A stretch of DNA of 64,000 nt from Acinetobacter corruptisaponis (GTDB taxonomy: Bacteria > Pseudomonadota > Gammaproteobacteria > Pseudomonadales > Moraxellaceae). A program made the translations under genes and the position numbers. The notes under the pieces were generated by a model that did no database searches, was not told the DNA's origin, and was given only the letters and a program-made list of their open reading frames with translations. The stretch's first letter is position 1. Every line of letters starts with the position of its first letter. Below, piece by piece: positions 48,292-58,679 of the stretch. Where the stretch lies: positions 1,173,962 to 1,237,961 of the forward strand of contig NZ_CP125669.1 in NCBI RefSeq assembly GCF_030053775.1. The letters are read 5' to 3'.

Positions 48292-50141
48292 AATTCCTAT
48301 GCTTATGCTGGCTGGTTGTTCTGGCGCAAACTGCCTTTGCAAAATATTCTACATCTGAGCAAACCAATTGCACTGCAAACATTCAGTCAATCCAAATGGC
48401 AAAAGCCACTGGGCAAGATGGTATTCAACGTCCTGAAACAGATTGGCAAAATGTAAAATTGCCTGATCAATGGGATAAGCGTAAGTTCTACTATACGGGC
48501 AGTACATGGTACAAAATCGTGTGGGATTATCAGTGTCCAACCACAACAAAAACCCCAATCACCATTGTGATTAGCTATATCAATATGGCAGGGCAGATTT
48601 TTATTAATGATGACTTATTATGGCAAGATCAGTCTTTGGTTGAACCGCTTTCCCGTAGCTGGAATATGCCACGCTACTGGAATTTGCCCGTATCCAGCCT
48701 AAAACAGGGCGAAAATATTCTCTGGGTACGTGTAGTCGGTGTAAAGAGTCAAAATTCAGGTTTGGGTCAAGTATTTCTGGGCAACGCAACACAAATGATA
48801 CCGATATTTCAAACTTACTGGAATCAGCAACGTGTGTTGATGTTTTTAAATTTAATCACTTCACTCACTTTAGGTGTGATTGCTTTCCTCGTATGGATTT
48901 TTCATCGTAAAGACCAACTTTTTGGCTGGTTTACCTTAGCAACGCTCATGTGGAGCATGGTGATGTTTAATACCATTATGCTAGAAGCACCTTTCGGTTT
49001 AACCACATTACAAATCGCTCGTATCAGTATTATCTGCTTTTTTGCTTATAGCCTATTTTCCTGTTTTTACGCATGGCGTTTGGCACAACGCAAATTTCCA
49101 CGTTTAGAAAAAATTTTATTGTTGATGCTATTCATTGCGATTGGCATGGCAATGCTGTTACCTGATACCGCGCTATACAATTTTATCTCGGGTACTTTTT
49201 TCCTTGGCCTATTGGTTCTATTAATAAATTTTATCAGTTATCAATGGATTGCCTATCGTTCCAAATTATTGGAAGCTTATTTACTGGCATTTGTATTTCT
49301 CTTTTTTATTATCGTGAGTATTCATGATGTGTTGTTTTTAATAAAAGGGATAGGTCGTTTCATGTTAATGCCTTATACCGCACCTTTAACCACATTATTA
49401 ATTGCGATTATTTTGGCATTACGTTTAGCAAAAAATATGCGTCGAATTGAGCAATTCAATAAAACTTTAGAAAACAGTGTGATTCAAGCCAGAGATGAAT
49501 TAGCAATTTCACTCAATACCCAACATCAGCTTGAACTGGACAATGCAAAACTACAGGAACGTTTACAACTTGCCCATGATTTACATGACGGTTTGGGTGG
49601 TTCCCTCGTCCGTTCAATGGTCACAGTCGATCAAAGTCAGGCCAATCTCAGCAATCAACAGTTTTTATCCATGCTCAAAATATTAAGGGATGACTTGCGG
49701 CAGGTCATTGACAGTGGTTCAAGTACAGGTGCCAAAGTACCCGATACGCCAATTTTATGGGGAGCGCCCTTAAGGCATCGTTTTATGCAATTGTTTGATG
49801 AACTGGACGTCACAACAAAATGGTCTTTTCCTGAATCATGGCAAAAACAGCCAACTCCACTGGTGTGTTTAACATTGCTTCGGGTCGCAGAAGAAGCCCT
49901 GACCAATATCCTGAAACATAGTCAGGCAACATCGGTAAAATGCGCCCTGTTTTTCTCCAATGGGCAACTGGTACTGGACATTGAAGACAATGGTATTGGC
50001 TTTGATGTAGAAGCGGTTAAGAATGCAGGAATGAGTGTTGGGCTAAGAAGTATGCAAACACGCCTAGAACGGCTGGGTGGACATCTTACGGTTCAATCCG
50101 AGGCTGGAAGAACCTGTTTAAAGGCCTGCTTGCCTGTTTAA
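48204..50141 (+). CDS. Membrane histidine kinase, NarL-class (HisKA_3), with 7TM sensor
   Basis: 645 residues from the ATG at 48204, which lies inside the regulator gene; there is no later ATG, GTG or TTG before the signal-anchor (FIKFLCLCWLVVLAQTAFA), so an 88-bp overlap seems real. Next is a periplasmic jelly-roll-like domain (WYKIVWDYQ ... GQIFINDDLLWQ), then seven helices between about residues 205 and 410 as in 7TMR-DISM sensors. HisKA_3: LQLAHDLHDGLGGSLVRS with the phospho-histidine. HATPase: EEALTNILKHS, EDNGIGFD, and GLRSMQTRLERLGG. Signal unknown; the periplasmic fold often binds carbohydrate. It should pair with the regulator just upstream. Confidence 0.88.
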   Translation: MSYQTYLPKTFGQQQVKSHQYRTFIRYFIKFLCLCWLVVLAQTAFAKYSTSEQTNCTANIQSIQMAKATGQDGIQRPETDWQNVKLPDQWDKRKFYYTGSTWYKIVWDYQCPTTTKTPITIVISYINMAGQIFINDDLLWQDQSLVEPLSRSWNMPRYWNLPVSSLKQGENILWVRVVGVKSQNSGLGQVFLGNATQMIPIFQTYWNQQRVLMFLNLITSLTLGVIAFLVWIFHRKDQLFGWFTLATLMWSMVMFNTIMLEAPFGLTTLQIARISIICFFAYSLFSCFYAWRLAQRKFPRLEKILLLMLFIAIGMAMLLPDTALYNFISGTFFLGLLVLLINFISYQWIAYRSKLLEAYLLAFVFLFFIIVSIHDVLFLIKGIGRFMLMPYTAPLTTLLIAIILALRLAKNMRRIEQFNKTLENSVIQARDELAISLNTQHQLELDNAKLQERLQLAHDLHDGLGGSLVRSMVTVDQSQANLSNQQFLSMLKILRDDLRQVIDSGSSTGAKVPDTPILWGAPLRHRFMQLFDELDVTTKWSFPESWQKQPTPLVCLTLLRVAEEALTNILKHSQATSVKCALFFSNGQLVLDIEDNGIGFDVEAVKNAGMSVGLRSMQTRLERLGGHLTVQSEAGRTCLKACLPV

Positions 50142-50150
50142 TTGCAGAAT

Positions 50151-50181
50151 GTTCCAGCACACCAAAATGGTATGCTGGAAC
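50151..50181. terminator. Hairpin between the kinase gene and ppk1
   Basis: GTTCCAGCA and TGCTGGAAC arms enclosing a second pairing (ACCA / TGGT). Convergent genes meet here. There is no T-run, so it may be a structural or weak terminator. Confidence 0.5.
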
Positions 50182-50192
50182 GACACTATCCA

Positions 50193-52271
50193 TTATTTAA
50201 TTGCATCCAGCAAAGTCTGCTGTGCATTATGGGGTTCTTCACCAGCGGCAGGTTTGGCTCGTTCCCACACACCATCACCCTGTAACAACCATGCCTGTTG
50301 ATTATCCTTGAGATAATTAAGTAAACCAAGTTGATAAATACGTTTTTTCGATGCTGGGTCTTCAATTGGGAAACATGCCTCAACACGATTAAACAGGTTG
50401 CGATCCATCCAGTCTGCACTTGAGCAATAAATACGTGGATTGCCATTATTGCTAAAGTAATAAACACGAGTGTGTTCAAGGAAACGACCAACAATCGAAC
50501 GCACTCGAATATTTTCAGACAGATTTGGCAAGCCTGGACGTAGACAACAGATTGAGCGAATAATCAGGTCAATCTGCACCCCTGCCTGAGAGGCTTCATA
50601 CAGTTTATTGATCAGTTGAACTTCGGTTAAGGCATTGACCTTGACAATAATTTGCGCAGATTTCCCTGCTTTGGCATTGGCAATTTCTTCATCAATATAA
50701 TTGATCAATTGTGCATGCAAGGTAAAGGGTGCATGGAGAAGCTTTTTAGGCTTCGCCATTTTGCCCATTCCCGTGAGTTCCTGAAAAATACGGTGTACAT
50801 CTTCGCAAATGTCTTTATCTGTGGTCATCAAACCATAATCGGTATAAATACGCGCATTGGTGGCATGGTAGTTCCCTGTTCCCAAATGTACATAACGCAC
50901 CAGCTTGTTGTTTTCACGGCGCACCACCAGAATCATTTTGGCATGGGTTTTATAACCGACAATGCCGTAAACCACGACAGCCCCTGCCTCTTGCAGCACA
51001 TTGGCCACTTCAATATTGGATTCTTCATCAAAACGGGCACGCAACTCAATGACTGCGGTCACCTCTTTGCCATTACGAGCTGCTTCGGCCAGAACCTGTA
51101 CAATTTCCGAGTCCGCCCCACTACGGTACAACGTTTGTTTAATTGCCAATACTTGTGGATCACGCGCAGCTTCACGCAACAGTTGAATCACAGGTGCAAA
51201 TGATTCAAACGGATGATGCAGCAAAATATCCTGTTTCTGCATTGCAGAGAAAATGCTTTCAGTCTTCTTAAATACTTTTGGAATCACAGGGGTATGTGAG
51301 TCATAACGCAAGTGTGGGCGTTTAAAATTGGAAAGCAAACGTGCCAGATTAACAGGGCCATCGACTCGATACAGTTGTTCTTCATTCAGATCGAACTCAT
51401 CCAGCAAATATTCATAAATATGTTTTGGACAGTTATGTGTGACTTCCAGACGTACCGCACGACCAAAACGGCGTGAACTTAATTCGCCTTTTAAGGCTTT
51501 TGCTAGATCTTCGACATCTTCGTTTAATGCCAAGTCTGCATTACGGGTGACGCGGAATTGGTAACATCCCGTTGCAGTCATGCCAGGGAACAGGTCAGAC
51601 ACATGCTCATGGATGATTGCGGACAACATCACATGATGCTCTTTACCACCTGTCAATTCATCAGGTAAACGCACCACACGCGGTAAAGAACGTGGTGCAG
51701 GCACAACCGCCAAGTCAATCTGACGGCCAAAGGCATCCTTACCCTCTAGTGTCACGATAAAGTTCAGGCTTTTATTAACCAAACGTGGGAATGGATGTGC
51801 AGGATCAAGGCTGATTGGTGTTAAAACAGGTGCGACCTGTTCCTGAAAATACTTTTTAATCCATGCCGACTGTGCAGGAGTTAATTCACCACGGCGTAAG
51901 AAACAAATATCTTCCTCACGTAACTTCGGCAGGATTTGTTCATTCAGGATACGGTATTGACGTTCAATGGCAGCATGTGCAGTTTTAGAAATCTGATCAA
52001 GCACCTGTTTCGGTGTTAAACCATCTGGACTACGGCTTTCATTGCCCAGCGTCAATTGTTCCATCATTCCTGCAACACGAATTTCAAAAAACTCATCAAG
52101 GTTACGGGAAAAAATCAACAAGAAATTCATCCGCTCCAATAATGGATGAAGTGGATCGACTGCCTGTTCCAAAACGCGCAGATGGAAATCGAGAATCGAA
52201 AGTTCACGATTAATATAGCGGTCATTATAGCTGTATTCTATTGGGGTCGTTGGAGCCACTGCCGTATTCAT
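50193..52271 (-). CDS. ppk1: Polyphosphate kinase 1
   Basis: 692 residues from the ATG at 52271, preceded by AAGG about 8 bases upstream; the upstream TTG is not favoured. Motifs: [20 protein letters not shown] at the N-terminus, [77 protein letters not shown] with the phospho-histidine region, and [17 protein letters not shown]. It makes long-chain polyphosphate from ATP, reversibly, at the inner membrane face. The CHAD-domain gene earlier in the window may connect to polyphosphate, but it is far away. Confidence 0.95.
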   Translation of the reverse strand: MNTAVAPTTPIEYSYNDRYINRELSILDFHLRVLEQAVDPLHPLLERMNFLLIFSRNLDEFFEIRVAGMMEQLTLGNESRSPDGLTPKQVLDQISKTAHAAIERQYRILNEQILPKLREEDICFLRRGELTPAQSAWIKKYFQEQVAPVLTPISLDPAHPFPRLVNKSLNFIVTLEGKDAFGRQIDLAVVPAPRSLPRVVRLPDELTGGKEHHVMLSAIIHEHVSDLFPGMTATGCYQFRVTRNADLALNEDVEDLAKALKGELSSRRFGRAVRLEVTHNCPKHIYEYLLDEFDLNEEQLYRVDGPVNLARLLSNFKRPHLRYDSHTPVIPKVFKKTESIFSAMQKQDILLHHPFESFAPVIQLLREAARDPQVLAIKQTLYRSGADSEIVQVLAEAARNGKEVTAVIELRARFDEESNIEVANVLQEAGAVVVYGIVGYKTHAKMILVVRRENNKLVRYVHLGTGNYHATNARIYTDYGLMTTDKDICEDVHRIFQELTGMGKMAKPKKLLHAPFTLHAQLINYIDEEIANAKAGKSAQIIVKVNALTEVQLINKLYEASQAGVQIDLIIRSICCLRPGLPNLSENIRVRSIVGRFLEHTRVYYFSNNGNPRIYCSSADWMDRNLFNRVEACFPIEDPASKKRIYQLGLLNYLKDNQQAWLLQGDGVWERAKPAAGEEPHNAQQTLLDAIK

Positions 52272-52341
52272 ACCAAACCTTGTTGATTTATCATTGATCA
52301 AGACATGGTTTAAGTATGCTGCAAAATTATTTCAATTTGGT

Positions 52342-52370
52342 AAAAAAGCCCAAAAATATTGGGCTTTTTT
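52342..52370 (-). terminator. Terminator after mtgA
   Basis: AAAAAAGCCCAA and TTGGGCTTTTTT arms with a 5-base loop, between the stop of mtgA (52396) and ppk1. Confidence 0.85.
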
Positions 52371-52395
52371 CACTTAATTACACTTCGAGATGGGC

Positions 52396-53070
52396 TTACT
52401 CTGGAATTTGTGTTGCATTCATATATTTCAGGATACTTCTTTTACGGTACTGAAGTTTTCGGTCATCCCGATGGTCCTGATAATATTTTGGATTCGGTAA
52501 TAAAGCCGCGAGAAAAGCAGCCTGTTCACGGGTCAGGCTTTTTGAACTTTTACCATAATAAAATTGTGCTGCCGCCTCAACCCCATAGATATTCTGGCCG
52601 AACTCCACTGAGTTCATATACACTTCAAGAATACGACGTTTTGACCACATCCGCTCCATCATCCAGGTCGCCACAACTTCCTGTCCTTTTCGAATAAAGG
52701 AACGCTTATTGTAGAGAAACAGGTTCTTTGACAGTTGCTGTGAAATGGTGGAGCCACCCGCTACAATTTTGCCCTTTTCATTGTTTCGTTCCAAGGCATC
52801 CTGAATACCCTCAATGTCAAAGCCATGATGATGGATAAACTTGGCATCCTCAGCCGCTAAAATCGCATGCTTAAAATTATCGCTAATATCATCATAATCA
52901 CGCCATTGCTGCTTGATTGGCTTAAAGTCAGTCAGATAATCCCAACGCATAAACATGGTGGTTTCAACAGGATGGGTACGCCACCACACCAGACTGCTAA
53001 AAATCCAGAGCTGGATTAACAACACCAGACCAATAATCACCATGATCGCGCGGACTAAAAAGGCTTTCAT
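52396..53070 (-). CDS. mtgA: Monofunctional peptidoglycan transglycosylase
   Basis: 224 residues: one N-terminal membrane anchor ([21 protein letters not shown]), then a GT51 domain. The catalytic glutamate lies in [18 protein letters not shown], followed by [71 protein letters not shown], the second acid region and lipid II groove. There is no transpeptidase domain. It polymerises glycan strands from lipid II. Its length matches E. coli MtgA. Confidence 0.95.
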   Translation of the reverse strand: MKAFLVRAIMVIIGLVLLIQLWIFSSLVWWRTHPVETTMFMRWDYLTDFKPIKQQWRDYDDISDNFKHAILAAEDAKFIHHHGFDIEGIQDALERNNEKGKIVAGGSTISQQLSKNLFLYNKRSFIRKGQEVVATWMMERMWSKRRILEVYMNSVEFGQNIYGVEAAAQFYYGKSSKSLTREQAAFLAALLPNPKYYQDHRDDRKLQYRKRSILKYMNATQIPE

Positions 53071-53194
53071 TAACGTGCATCACTCCTTTGGGCATCTGTT
53101 CTGCAAAATATCAACAAACTGCGTAAATATCGTTGATATTTTGTAGAACATTTTCATGCTAAGCTATTTTTACATCAATCACTTGCTTAAACCT

Positions 53195-54019
53195 ATGACT
53201 GAAATGACACCACCACAGATCAATAATCAAAAATTACAGATACAGGCATGGTGGTTTACTGGGGTACTGATTGCAGTCAATGTCGGATTATTTGGCTGGC
53301 AAATTGTTTCAGGGGTGAATATTACCGACCCAGCGCCTGTGGATGCAATTGCCTGGGGTGCAGATTTTACCCCACTTACATTTCTTGGGCAGCCTGAACG
53401 TTTATTTACCAGCATGTTTTTTCATTTTGGTTTGATTCACCTGATGCTGAATATGTGGGCACTGTACATTTTTGGCAGCGTGGCAGAACAGTTGTTTGGT
53501 CGAATGTATTATATCGGAATGTATGTGCTGGCTGGTTTGATGGGCAGTGTGCTTTCCAGTTATCTCAGCATTCGTGATGGCTATGAATTATTACAACATT
53601 TTGATCGCCTTGCGGGACTACAATCGTCCCTCATTCCTCATATCAGTGCAGGCGCGTCTGGAGCAGTGATGGGACTGGGTGCAGCACTCACTGTTATTTC
53701 ACTGTTTCCACCTTTGCCCCAGCAACGTTTTTGGCTGGATAAAAAATCCTTATTGATGGTGATGGCAATTAACCTTGTGTTTGGTTTTACCGCGGCAGGG
53801 ATTAATAATGCAGCACATATTGGCGGCATGATCATGGGTGCTTTACTGGCAGCTATATGGTTCTTGGGTGAAAAAATACAGAAACCCGCTTTGGTTCAAA
53901 TGTTTGCCTTAGTGGTAGGTACTTTATTACTGGCTGCTTTTTATGGCTATTGCACTGAATTAAGTACAGAGCTTGATCCATTATGGAATGAGATTTTAAG
54001 GCAGAATCAGTTGAATTAA
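53195..54019 (+). CDS. Rhomboid-family intramembrane serine protease
   Basis: 274 residues if it starts at the ATG at 53195 (MTEMTPP); an ATG at 53156 would add 13. Six or more hydrophobic segments. The rhomboid features are present: TSMFFHFGLIHLMLNMWALYIFG (HxxxN oxyanion pattern), the catalytic serine in SAGASGAVMG (GxSx), and the catalytic histidine in NNAAHIGGMIMG. It cleaves membrane helices of unknown substrates. A cytoplasmic N-tail of about 30 residues precedes the first helix. Confidence 0.87.
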   Translation: MTEMTPPQINNQKLQIQAWWFTGVLIAVNVGLFGWQIVSGVNITDPAPVDAIAWGADFTPLTFLGQPERLFTSMFFHFGLIHLMLNMWALYIFGSVAEQLFGRMYYIGMYVLAGLMGSVLSSYLSIRDGYELLQHFDRLAGLQSSLIPHISAGASGAVMGLGAALTVISLFPPLPQQRFWLDKKSLLMVMAINLVFGFTAAGINNAAHIGGMIMGALLAAIWFLGEKIQKPALVQMFALVVGTLLLAAFYGYCTELSTELDPLWNEILRQNQLN

Positions 54020-54086
54020 TTGTGATTATTTATATAGATGGCAGGTTGCCATCTGCCCCTGCAACATCTCCATGATGATATAACTA

Positions 54087-54124
54087 TTGCATACTTACCC
54101 ATAGATGTATAAAATTTTATACAT
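54087..54124 (+). promoter_or_regulatory. Promoter and 20-bp palindromic operator of the toxin-antitoxin pair
   Basis: TTGCAT at 54087-54092 and TATAAA at 54108-54113 form a plausible -35/-10 with 15 bp between. The perfect palindrome ATGTATAAAATTTTATACAT (54105-54124) covers the -10 and the toxin's start codon at 54123. The antitoxin's HTH dimer should bind here and block transcription. The start would lie very close to the transcription start, so the mRNA may be leaderless. Confidence 0.7.
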
Positions 54125-54482
54125 GACTCAACCACAACCTGAAAAGCCCATTTACTGGATTGGATCATCTTTAGATGATTTAAAAGAATTTCCAGCCGAC
54201 GTGAAAAAACATTTTGGTTTTGAACTTCACGCAATTCAGCATGGCACTGAACCTGCTCAATGGAAACCTATTCCCAATTGGGGCACAGGAGTCATTGAAC
54301 TTAAATATAAAGATTCATCTGGCGCATATCGAGTTGTATACGTTGCAAAATTCAGACATGCAATTTACATACTCCATTCTTTTCAGAAAAAAACACAACA
54401 AACAGCCAAACCAGATGTTGAGATTATCAAAGCACGTTATAAAGAAATTGCGTTATTGGAGGAACAATATGAGCAAGATTGA
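54123..54482 (+). CDS. HigB/RelE-like toxin (phage Gp49-like, DUF891)
   Basis: 119 residues from the ATG at 54123 (MTQPQPEKP); an ATG at 54105 falls in the operator palindrome. The family pattern is visible: IYWIGSSLDDLKEFPADVKKHFGFELHAIQHG, then WGTGVIELKYKDSSGAYRVVYVAKFRHAIYILHSFQKKTQQT, as in Gp49-like HigB toxins; R and K residues in the last block are the likely mRNA-cleaving site. It precedes its antitoxin, the reverse of classical order and typical for higBA. It overlaps the antitoxin gene by 14 bp. Confidence 0.85.
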   Translation: MTQPQPEKPIYWIGSSLDDLKEFPADVKKHFGFELHAIQHGTEPAQWKPIPNWGTGVIELKYKDSSGAYRVVYVAKFRHAIYILHSFQKKTQQTAKPDVEIIKARYKEIALLEEQYEQD

Positions 54483-54789
54483 TACACAAATTCGTCATAT
54501 CACTCAACCAACAGACAATATTTTTGCAGATTTAGGCTTAGAAGATGCTGGAAATTTAAAAAAAGAAGCAGATGCTTTAGCCAATGCAAAATTAGCTTTA
54601 ACCAGAGTCGTTGCTGATTGGGTACAAGAAAATCATTTCAAGCAAGAAGAAGCTGCTGAAATATTAGGTGTTAGTCGTCCTCGCTTATCTGATGCAATCA
54701 ATGCAAAAATATCGAAATTTACATTAGATGCGTTAGTCACAATGGTTTCTAAAACAGGACACTCAATTACTATTAGCATCACAAATTAA
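54469..54789 (+). CDS. HigA/XRE-like antitoxin
   Basis: 106 residues from the ATG at 54469 with a strong GGAGGA 5 bases upstream, inside the toxin's end. The N-terminus (about 1-45) is polar and likely binds the toxin; the C-terminal HTH is clear: FKQEEAAEILGVSRPRLSDAINAKISKFTLDALVTM. It would neutralise the toxin and repress the operon through the 20-bp palindrome. The strong ribosome site, compared with none for the toxin, favours excess antitoxin. Confidence 0.87.
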   Translation: MSKIDTQIRHITQPTDNIFADLGLEDAGNLKKEADALANAKLALTRVVADWVQENHFKQEEAAEILGVSRPRLSDAINAKISKFTLDALVTMVSKTGHSITISITN

Positions 54790-54813
54790 GGGATTCTTGG
54801 AATCCCTCATTTT
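54790..54813 (+). terminator. Terminator of the toxin-antitoxin operon
   Basis: GGGATTC-TTG-GAATCCC followed by TCATTTT, directly after the antitoxin stop. Confidence 0.7.
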
Positions 54814-54828
54814 AAAGCCTTTCTTTCA

Positions 54829-57312
54829 TCAAGACTGATTCATTTCCCTTAAACTTTGCAACGGTGGAATATCGCATAAATAACTGAGGCGATAACGACC
54901 AATCAACATACAAATCAGCATCATGCTTAACGGTAAAATCAGCCAGATCGCAGGATGCCACTGAATCGCCATTTGCATCTTATAACTGGCAATTGCACTG
55001 ATCACCTCAGCAAACAAACAGGCCACCAATCCTGCCAATAAACCAATAAAGCCAATTTCTAGGCTTAACATCTGTTTTAGCCTGTTTTTACCACTGCCAA
55101 AAGAGCGTAATAACGCCACTTCCTTACGACGTTCATCCATCAGCACATTTAGGCAGGCAATCAACACCAACACACCAGACAGCCCTACCAACAACGCCAA
55201 TACGGTAATGATCTGCACCAGTACATCCACCAGACGTTTAACTTCATCCAGAATTCGTCCGACATCAATAAATACAGTATTGGAAAATTGCTGAATCACT
55301 TGCACCATTTTTGGCTGATCTGCTGGCGGCACATAAAAACTGCCCAGATAGCTGCCTGCATTTTCATCCATGCTTTGCGGTGAAAAAATAAAGAAAAAGT
55401 TCGGGCTAAAACTCTCCCATTCCACCGAACGCAGGTTAATTACGGTTGCCTGCAATGTCCCCTCTGGCAAACTAAAATCAAGACGATCACCAACTTTAAT
55501 GCCTAATTCATTTGCCAGTTTGGCTTCGACTGAGACCTGCCCTACTTGGCTAAATTTCGGATTACCCTCGGTAATCACATTATCTTTCGGATATTCTATA
55601 GCCTGCGTCAGATTCAGTTCCCGACGCAAGGAATTATTTTGCTTGACCAGCTCAGGCGCAAAGGCCTGCCCATTTTTTGCAATTAAACGCCCCCGAATAT
55701 TGGGATAGAGCGGTGTCGATTGCCATTGATTCTGTTCAAGTTGCTGCTTCAACTGTGGCATATCAAAAGGTGGCAAACCATAGACAAACTGATTGGGCGT
55801 CCCCTCAGGGAGTTGCTGTTGCCAGCGCTGTAATAGATCCGTTCTCAGCACACTGAGTACAGTAATCAGACTTAATCCCAAAGCCAGCGCAGTGACCTGT
55901 AAGGCCGTCTGATGCGGAATCCGCACATAAGCAGAAATTGGATGCTTTAATTGCTTAATGGCTTTTAACATCAACCAAATTACGGCATAAAGCACGGCAC
56001 AAAGGATTAAAATTGCAGCCAAGACCAATAGGCTGAGTTGCAAATTATCGCTCAATACCAAGCTAAAAATAATCAGACTCATCACGCCCACTGCAAACAT
56101 GGCGAAATAGGATTTACGTGAACGCTCCTGTTGACGGATCACCCGAATTGGTGGCGTATTCAGTAACTCCCAAATACTTGGCAAGATAAAACCAATTAAC
56201 ACCATCACACTGGTAAAAATCGCCACAGGCAAAGCCAGCAAGAGATCGGTTACAGCAAAACTCAGTTGCAATTGTGGAATCAGTTGCAGCATCAACTGCA
56301 ATAAACCGTAGCCCAAACCAATCCCAATCAGGCTACCAAGTACAATGGATAAAGCACTGACAATCCCAAGCAGAGCAATATAGGCAAATAAAATCTGACG
56401 CTTACTCGCACCTAGACAACGCATCAAGGCAATATGATCCTGATTTTGCTGTACATAACGCTGGCTGGTCAATGCAATGGCAATCCCACACAGCAAAATG
56501 GTTAATAAATTGGCAAGTTGCAGAAATGTATCCAGATTTTCAATCGGTTTCATCAAGCGCGTATTGGATTGATTGGCATCCCTAAGCTTGAGTGAAGTCT
56601 GTTCATTATTCTCAAACTGCTGATCTTGCTGCTGTTCAGAATGTAACTGATTTTTTTGCTGCTTAAATATTTTTTTAAAGGCTTTGATCTGTTCAGGCTG
56701 ACCTGCCATTAATAAACGATATTCAACACGGCTACCCACCTGAATGGCATTGGTCTTTGCAATATCTGCTTGATGAATGATAACGGTTGGTGAAAAACCT
56801 GAAAAGCCAAGTTCCTGATTAGAGTCATGCTCAATCACACCTGTCACGATAAACTGCCCATCAGCAATGGCAACCTGACCGCCCAGTTGAGTATGTAATA
56901 AATCCATCGCACGAGGACTTAGCCACACCTGACCTTGTTGAATGGATTTTGCTTTAGGCTGAATGTCCATTTTGCCACGCAATGGAAAATGCTCATCCAC
57001 CGCCTTGACATTCACCATCACAAACTGGTCTTGGGTATGCGCCATTGAGCCAAATACCGTGACTGGAGCTTGTTGCAAATTTAGCTTTTGTGCTTGTTGC
57101 AACCATTTGGCTTGAATGGGATCATTATCGGACATGACCAGATCAGCACCCAGCATTTCCGCAGCCTGTAACGCCACCGCATTCTGGACTTGGGTATTAC
57201 TAAACTTGAGTGCGGTGGTGGCACTAATCGCCAAAGACAAGGCAATAATCAGTAAATACAGGCCACCCGTCCGAAAACTTTGCAGCAATAAGGGCTTGAG
57301 AATTGATGTCAT
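54829..57312 (-). CDS. ABC transporter permease of the FtsX/YbbP type
   Basis: 827 residues with about ten hydrophobic segments: one near the N-terminus (GGLYLLIIALSLAISATTAL), four to six in the middle (about residues 265-470), and a last group near the C-terminus. Two FtsX domains and two large periplasmic MacB-like loops fit the YbbP family. LRSFGSGKNRLKQMLSLEIG and MRCLGASKRQILFAYIALLG are the two coupling regions. The start overlaps the ATPase stop by 4 bases (ATGA). Together they form a two-gene operon of unknown substrate; known relatives work on lipids or esters with TesA next door. Confidence 0.85.
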   Translation of the reverse strand: MTSILKPLLLQSFRTGGLYLLIIALSLAISATTALKFSNTQVQNAVALQAAEMLGADLVMSDNDPIQAKWLQQAQKLNLQQAPVTVFGSMAHTQDQFVMVNVKAVDEHFPLRGKMDIQPKAKSIQQGQVWLSPRAMDLLHTQLGGQVAIADGQFIVTGVIEHDSNQELGFSGFSPTVIIHQADIAKTNAIQVGSRVEYRLLMAGQPEQIKAFKKIFKQQKNQLHSEQQQDQQFENNEQTSLKLRDANQSNTRLMKPIENLDTFLQLANLLTILLCGIAIALTSQRYVQQNQDHIALMRCLGASKRQILFAYIALLGIVSALSIVLGSLIGIGLGYGLLQLMLQLIPQLQLSFAVTDLLLALPVAIFTSVMVLIGFILPSIWELLNTPPIRVIRQQERSRKSYFAMFAVGVMSLIIFSLVLSDNLQLSLLVLAAILILCAVLYAVIWLMLKAIKQLKHPISAYVRIPHQTALQVTALALGLSLITVLSVLRTDLLQRWQQQLPEGTPNQFVYGLPPFDMPQLKQQLEQNQWQSTPLYPNIRGRLIAKNGQAFAPELVKQNNSLRRELNLTQAIEYPKDNVITEGNPKFSQVGQVSVEAKLANELGIKVGDRLDFSLPEGTLQATVINLRSVEWESFSPNFFFIFSPQSMDENAGSYLGSFYVPPADQPKMVQVIQQFSNTVFIDVGRILDEVKRLVDVLVQIITVLALLVGLSGVLVLIACLNVLMDERRKEVALLRSFGSGKNRLKQMLSLEIGFIGLLAGLVACLFAEVISAIASYKMQMAIQWHPAIWLILPLSMMLICMLIGRYRLSYLCDIPPLQSLREMNQS

Positions 57313-58013
57313 ATTCCCTCCCCAGCCTTGACGATTTCCTGAATCTGCCCATCAACAAGTTTGACATGACGTTGACATAATGCAGCCAGATTTTGGTCAT
57401 GGGTGACCAACACCAAAGTTGTACCTAATTCTCTATTTAAATCAAATAACAGTTGTTCAATTTCCTCGGCAGTTTGCCCATCCAGATTACCTGTCGGTTC
57501 ATCGGCAAAAATAATCTTCGGTTCGGCAATCAACGCACGGGCAATCGCTACACGTTGCTGCTCACCGCCTGACAAAACTTTTGGGGTTTGCTGTGCCTGA
57601 CGCACCAGCCCAACACGTTCCAGCCATGCCAGTGCTTTTTGCTCAGCCTGCCTAAAGTTAAAATCAGGTTGCAGACGTAATGGCAACATCACATTTTCCA
57701 GCGCACTCAATTGCGGTAAAAGTTGAAATGCCTGAAATACAAAACCAATATTTTCCAGTCGTACTTGCGCACGTTGTTCTTCCGTTAACGTGTGAACCGC
57801 TTGCCCACAAACGTCCAATTTGCCTGAACTGGGCCGATCCAGCGTTGCCAAAATGCCCAGTAAAGTCGATTTCCCTGAACCTGAACGTCCTGTAATAGCA
57901 ATCTGCTCACCTTGATAAATGTCCAAATCAATGTCTTTTAAAATGGTTAAACTTTGCTGGTGAATCTGAATATTTTGTGTAACTTTTCGGGCAGAAATAA
58001 TTGGTTGTGGCAT
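57309..58013 (-). CDS. ABC transporter ATP-binding protein of the YbbA type
   Basis: 234 residues. Walker A GRSGSGKST, Q-loop in IGFVFQAFQLLP, signature LSGGEQQRVAIARAL, Walker B with IIFADEPTGNLDG, and H-loop VTHDQNLA. It is closest in pattern to LolD/MacB/YbbA proteins, which power FtsX-type permeases. It is transcribed with the permease and divergently from the esterase TesA, the same arrangement as ybbAP/tesA in E. coli. Confidence 0.9.
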   Translation of the reverse strand: MPQPIISARKVTQNIQIHQQSLTILKDIDLDIYQGEQIAITGRSGSGKSTLLGILATLDRPSSGKLDVCGQAVHTLTEEQRAQVRLENIGFVFQAFQLLPQLSALENVMLPLRLQPDFNFRQAEQKALAWLERVGLVRQAQQTPKVLSGGEQQRVAIARALIAEPKIIFADEPTGNLDGQTAEEIEQLLFDLNRELGTTLVLVTHDQNLAALCQRHVKLVDGQIQEIVKAGEGI

Positions 58014-58049
58014 GATGTCACGTATCCTTTAGGACAAATTTTAAATGCG

Positions 58050-58679
58050 ATGCAAAAATCTAAACTGATCTGGTCCATCCCTAAAACACTTGCAATCATG
58101 ACCCTTTGTGTGATACCAACACTGGTTTCAGCCAAGACCATTTTAATTTTGGGTGATAGCCTGAGCGCAGGTTATGGCATAGACCCCAAACAAGGTTGGG
58201 TAAATCTGTTACAACAACGTTTAGACCAACAGTATCCGAAACAGCATAAGGTGGTCAATGCAAGTGTCAGTGGCGAAACCACCAGTGGTGCATTGGCGCG
58301 ACTGCCTAAATTATTGCAAACCTATAAGCCCGAAGTGGTAGTAATTGAACTGGGCGGCAATGATGGTTTGCGTGGGCAACCACCACAAATGATCCAGAAC
58401 AATCTAGCCCAATTGGTACAACTGAGTCAAAAGCAGAAAGCGACTGTTTTACTATTTGGTATGAAAATACCACCGAATTATGGAACTGCGTATAGCAACG
58501 CTTTTGAGAATAATTATAAAATTGTAAGTCAGCAGTATAAGGTGAAATTACTACCTTTCTTTTTGGATGGTGTAGCAGGCAACAAGACTTTGATTCAGAA
58601 TGACCAGATCCATCCCAATGCCAAGGCACAACCAATCATGCTGAATTTGGCTTATCCTTATATTAAAGAGGCTTTATAA
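58050..58679 (+). CDS. tesA: Arylesterase / multifunctional lysophospholipase and thioesterase I
   Basis: 209 residues from the ATG at 58050 (MQKSKLIW). Signal peptide ending LVSAKTIL. An SGNH hydrolase: block I GDSLSAG with the catalytic Ser, block III GGNDGL, and block V DQIHPN with Asp and His. It acts in the periplasm on esters, lysophospholipids or acyl thioesters. The intergenic gap to the ABC ATPase gene is about 35 bp, so their promoters overlap. Confidence 0.92.
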   Translation: MQKSKLIWSIPKTLAIMTLCVIPTLVSAKTILILGDSLSAGYGIDPKQGWVNLLQQRLDQQYPKQHKVVNASVSGETTSGALARLPKLLQTYKPEVVVIELGGNDGLRGQPPQMIQNNLAQLVQLSQKQKATVLLFGMKIPPNYGTAYSNAFENNYKIVSQQYKVKLLPFFLDGVAGNKTLIQNDQIHPNAKAQPIMLNLAYPYIKEAL

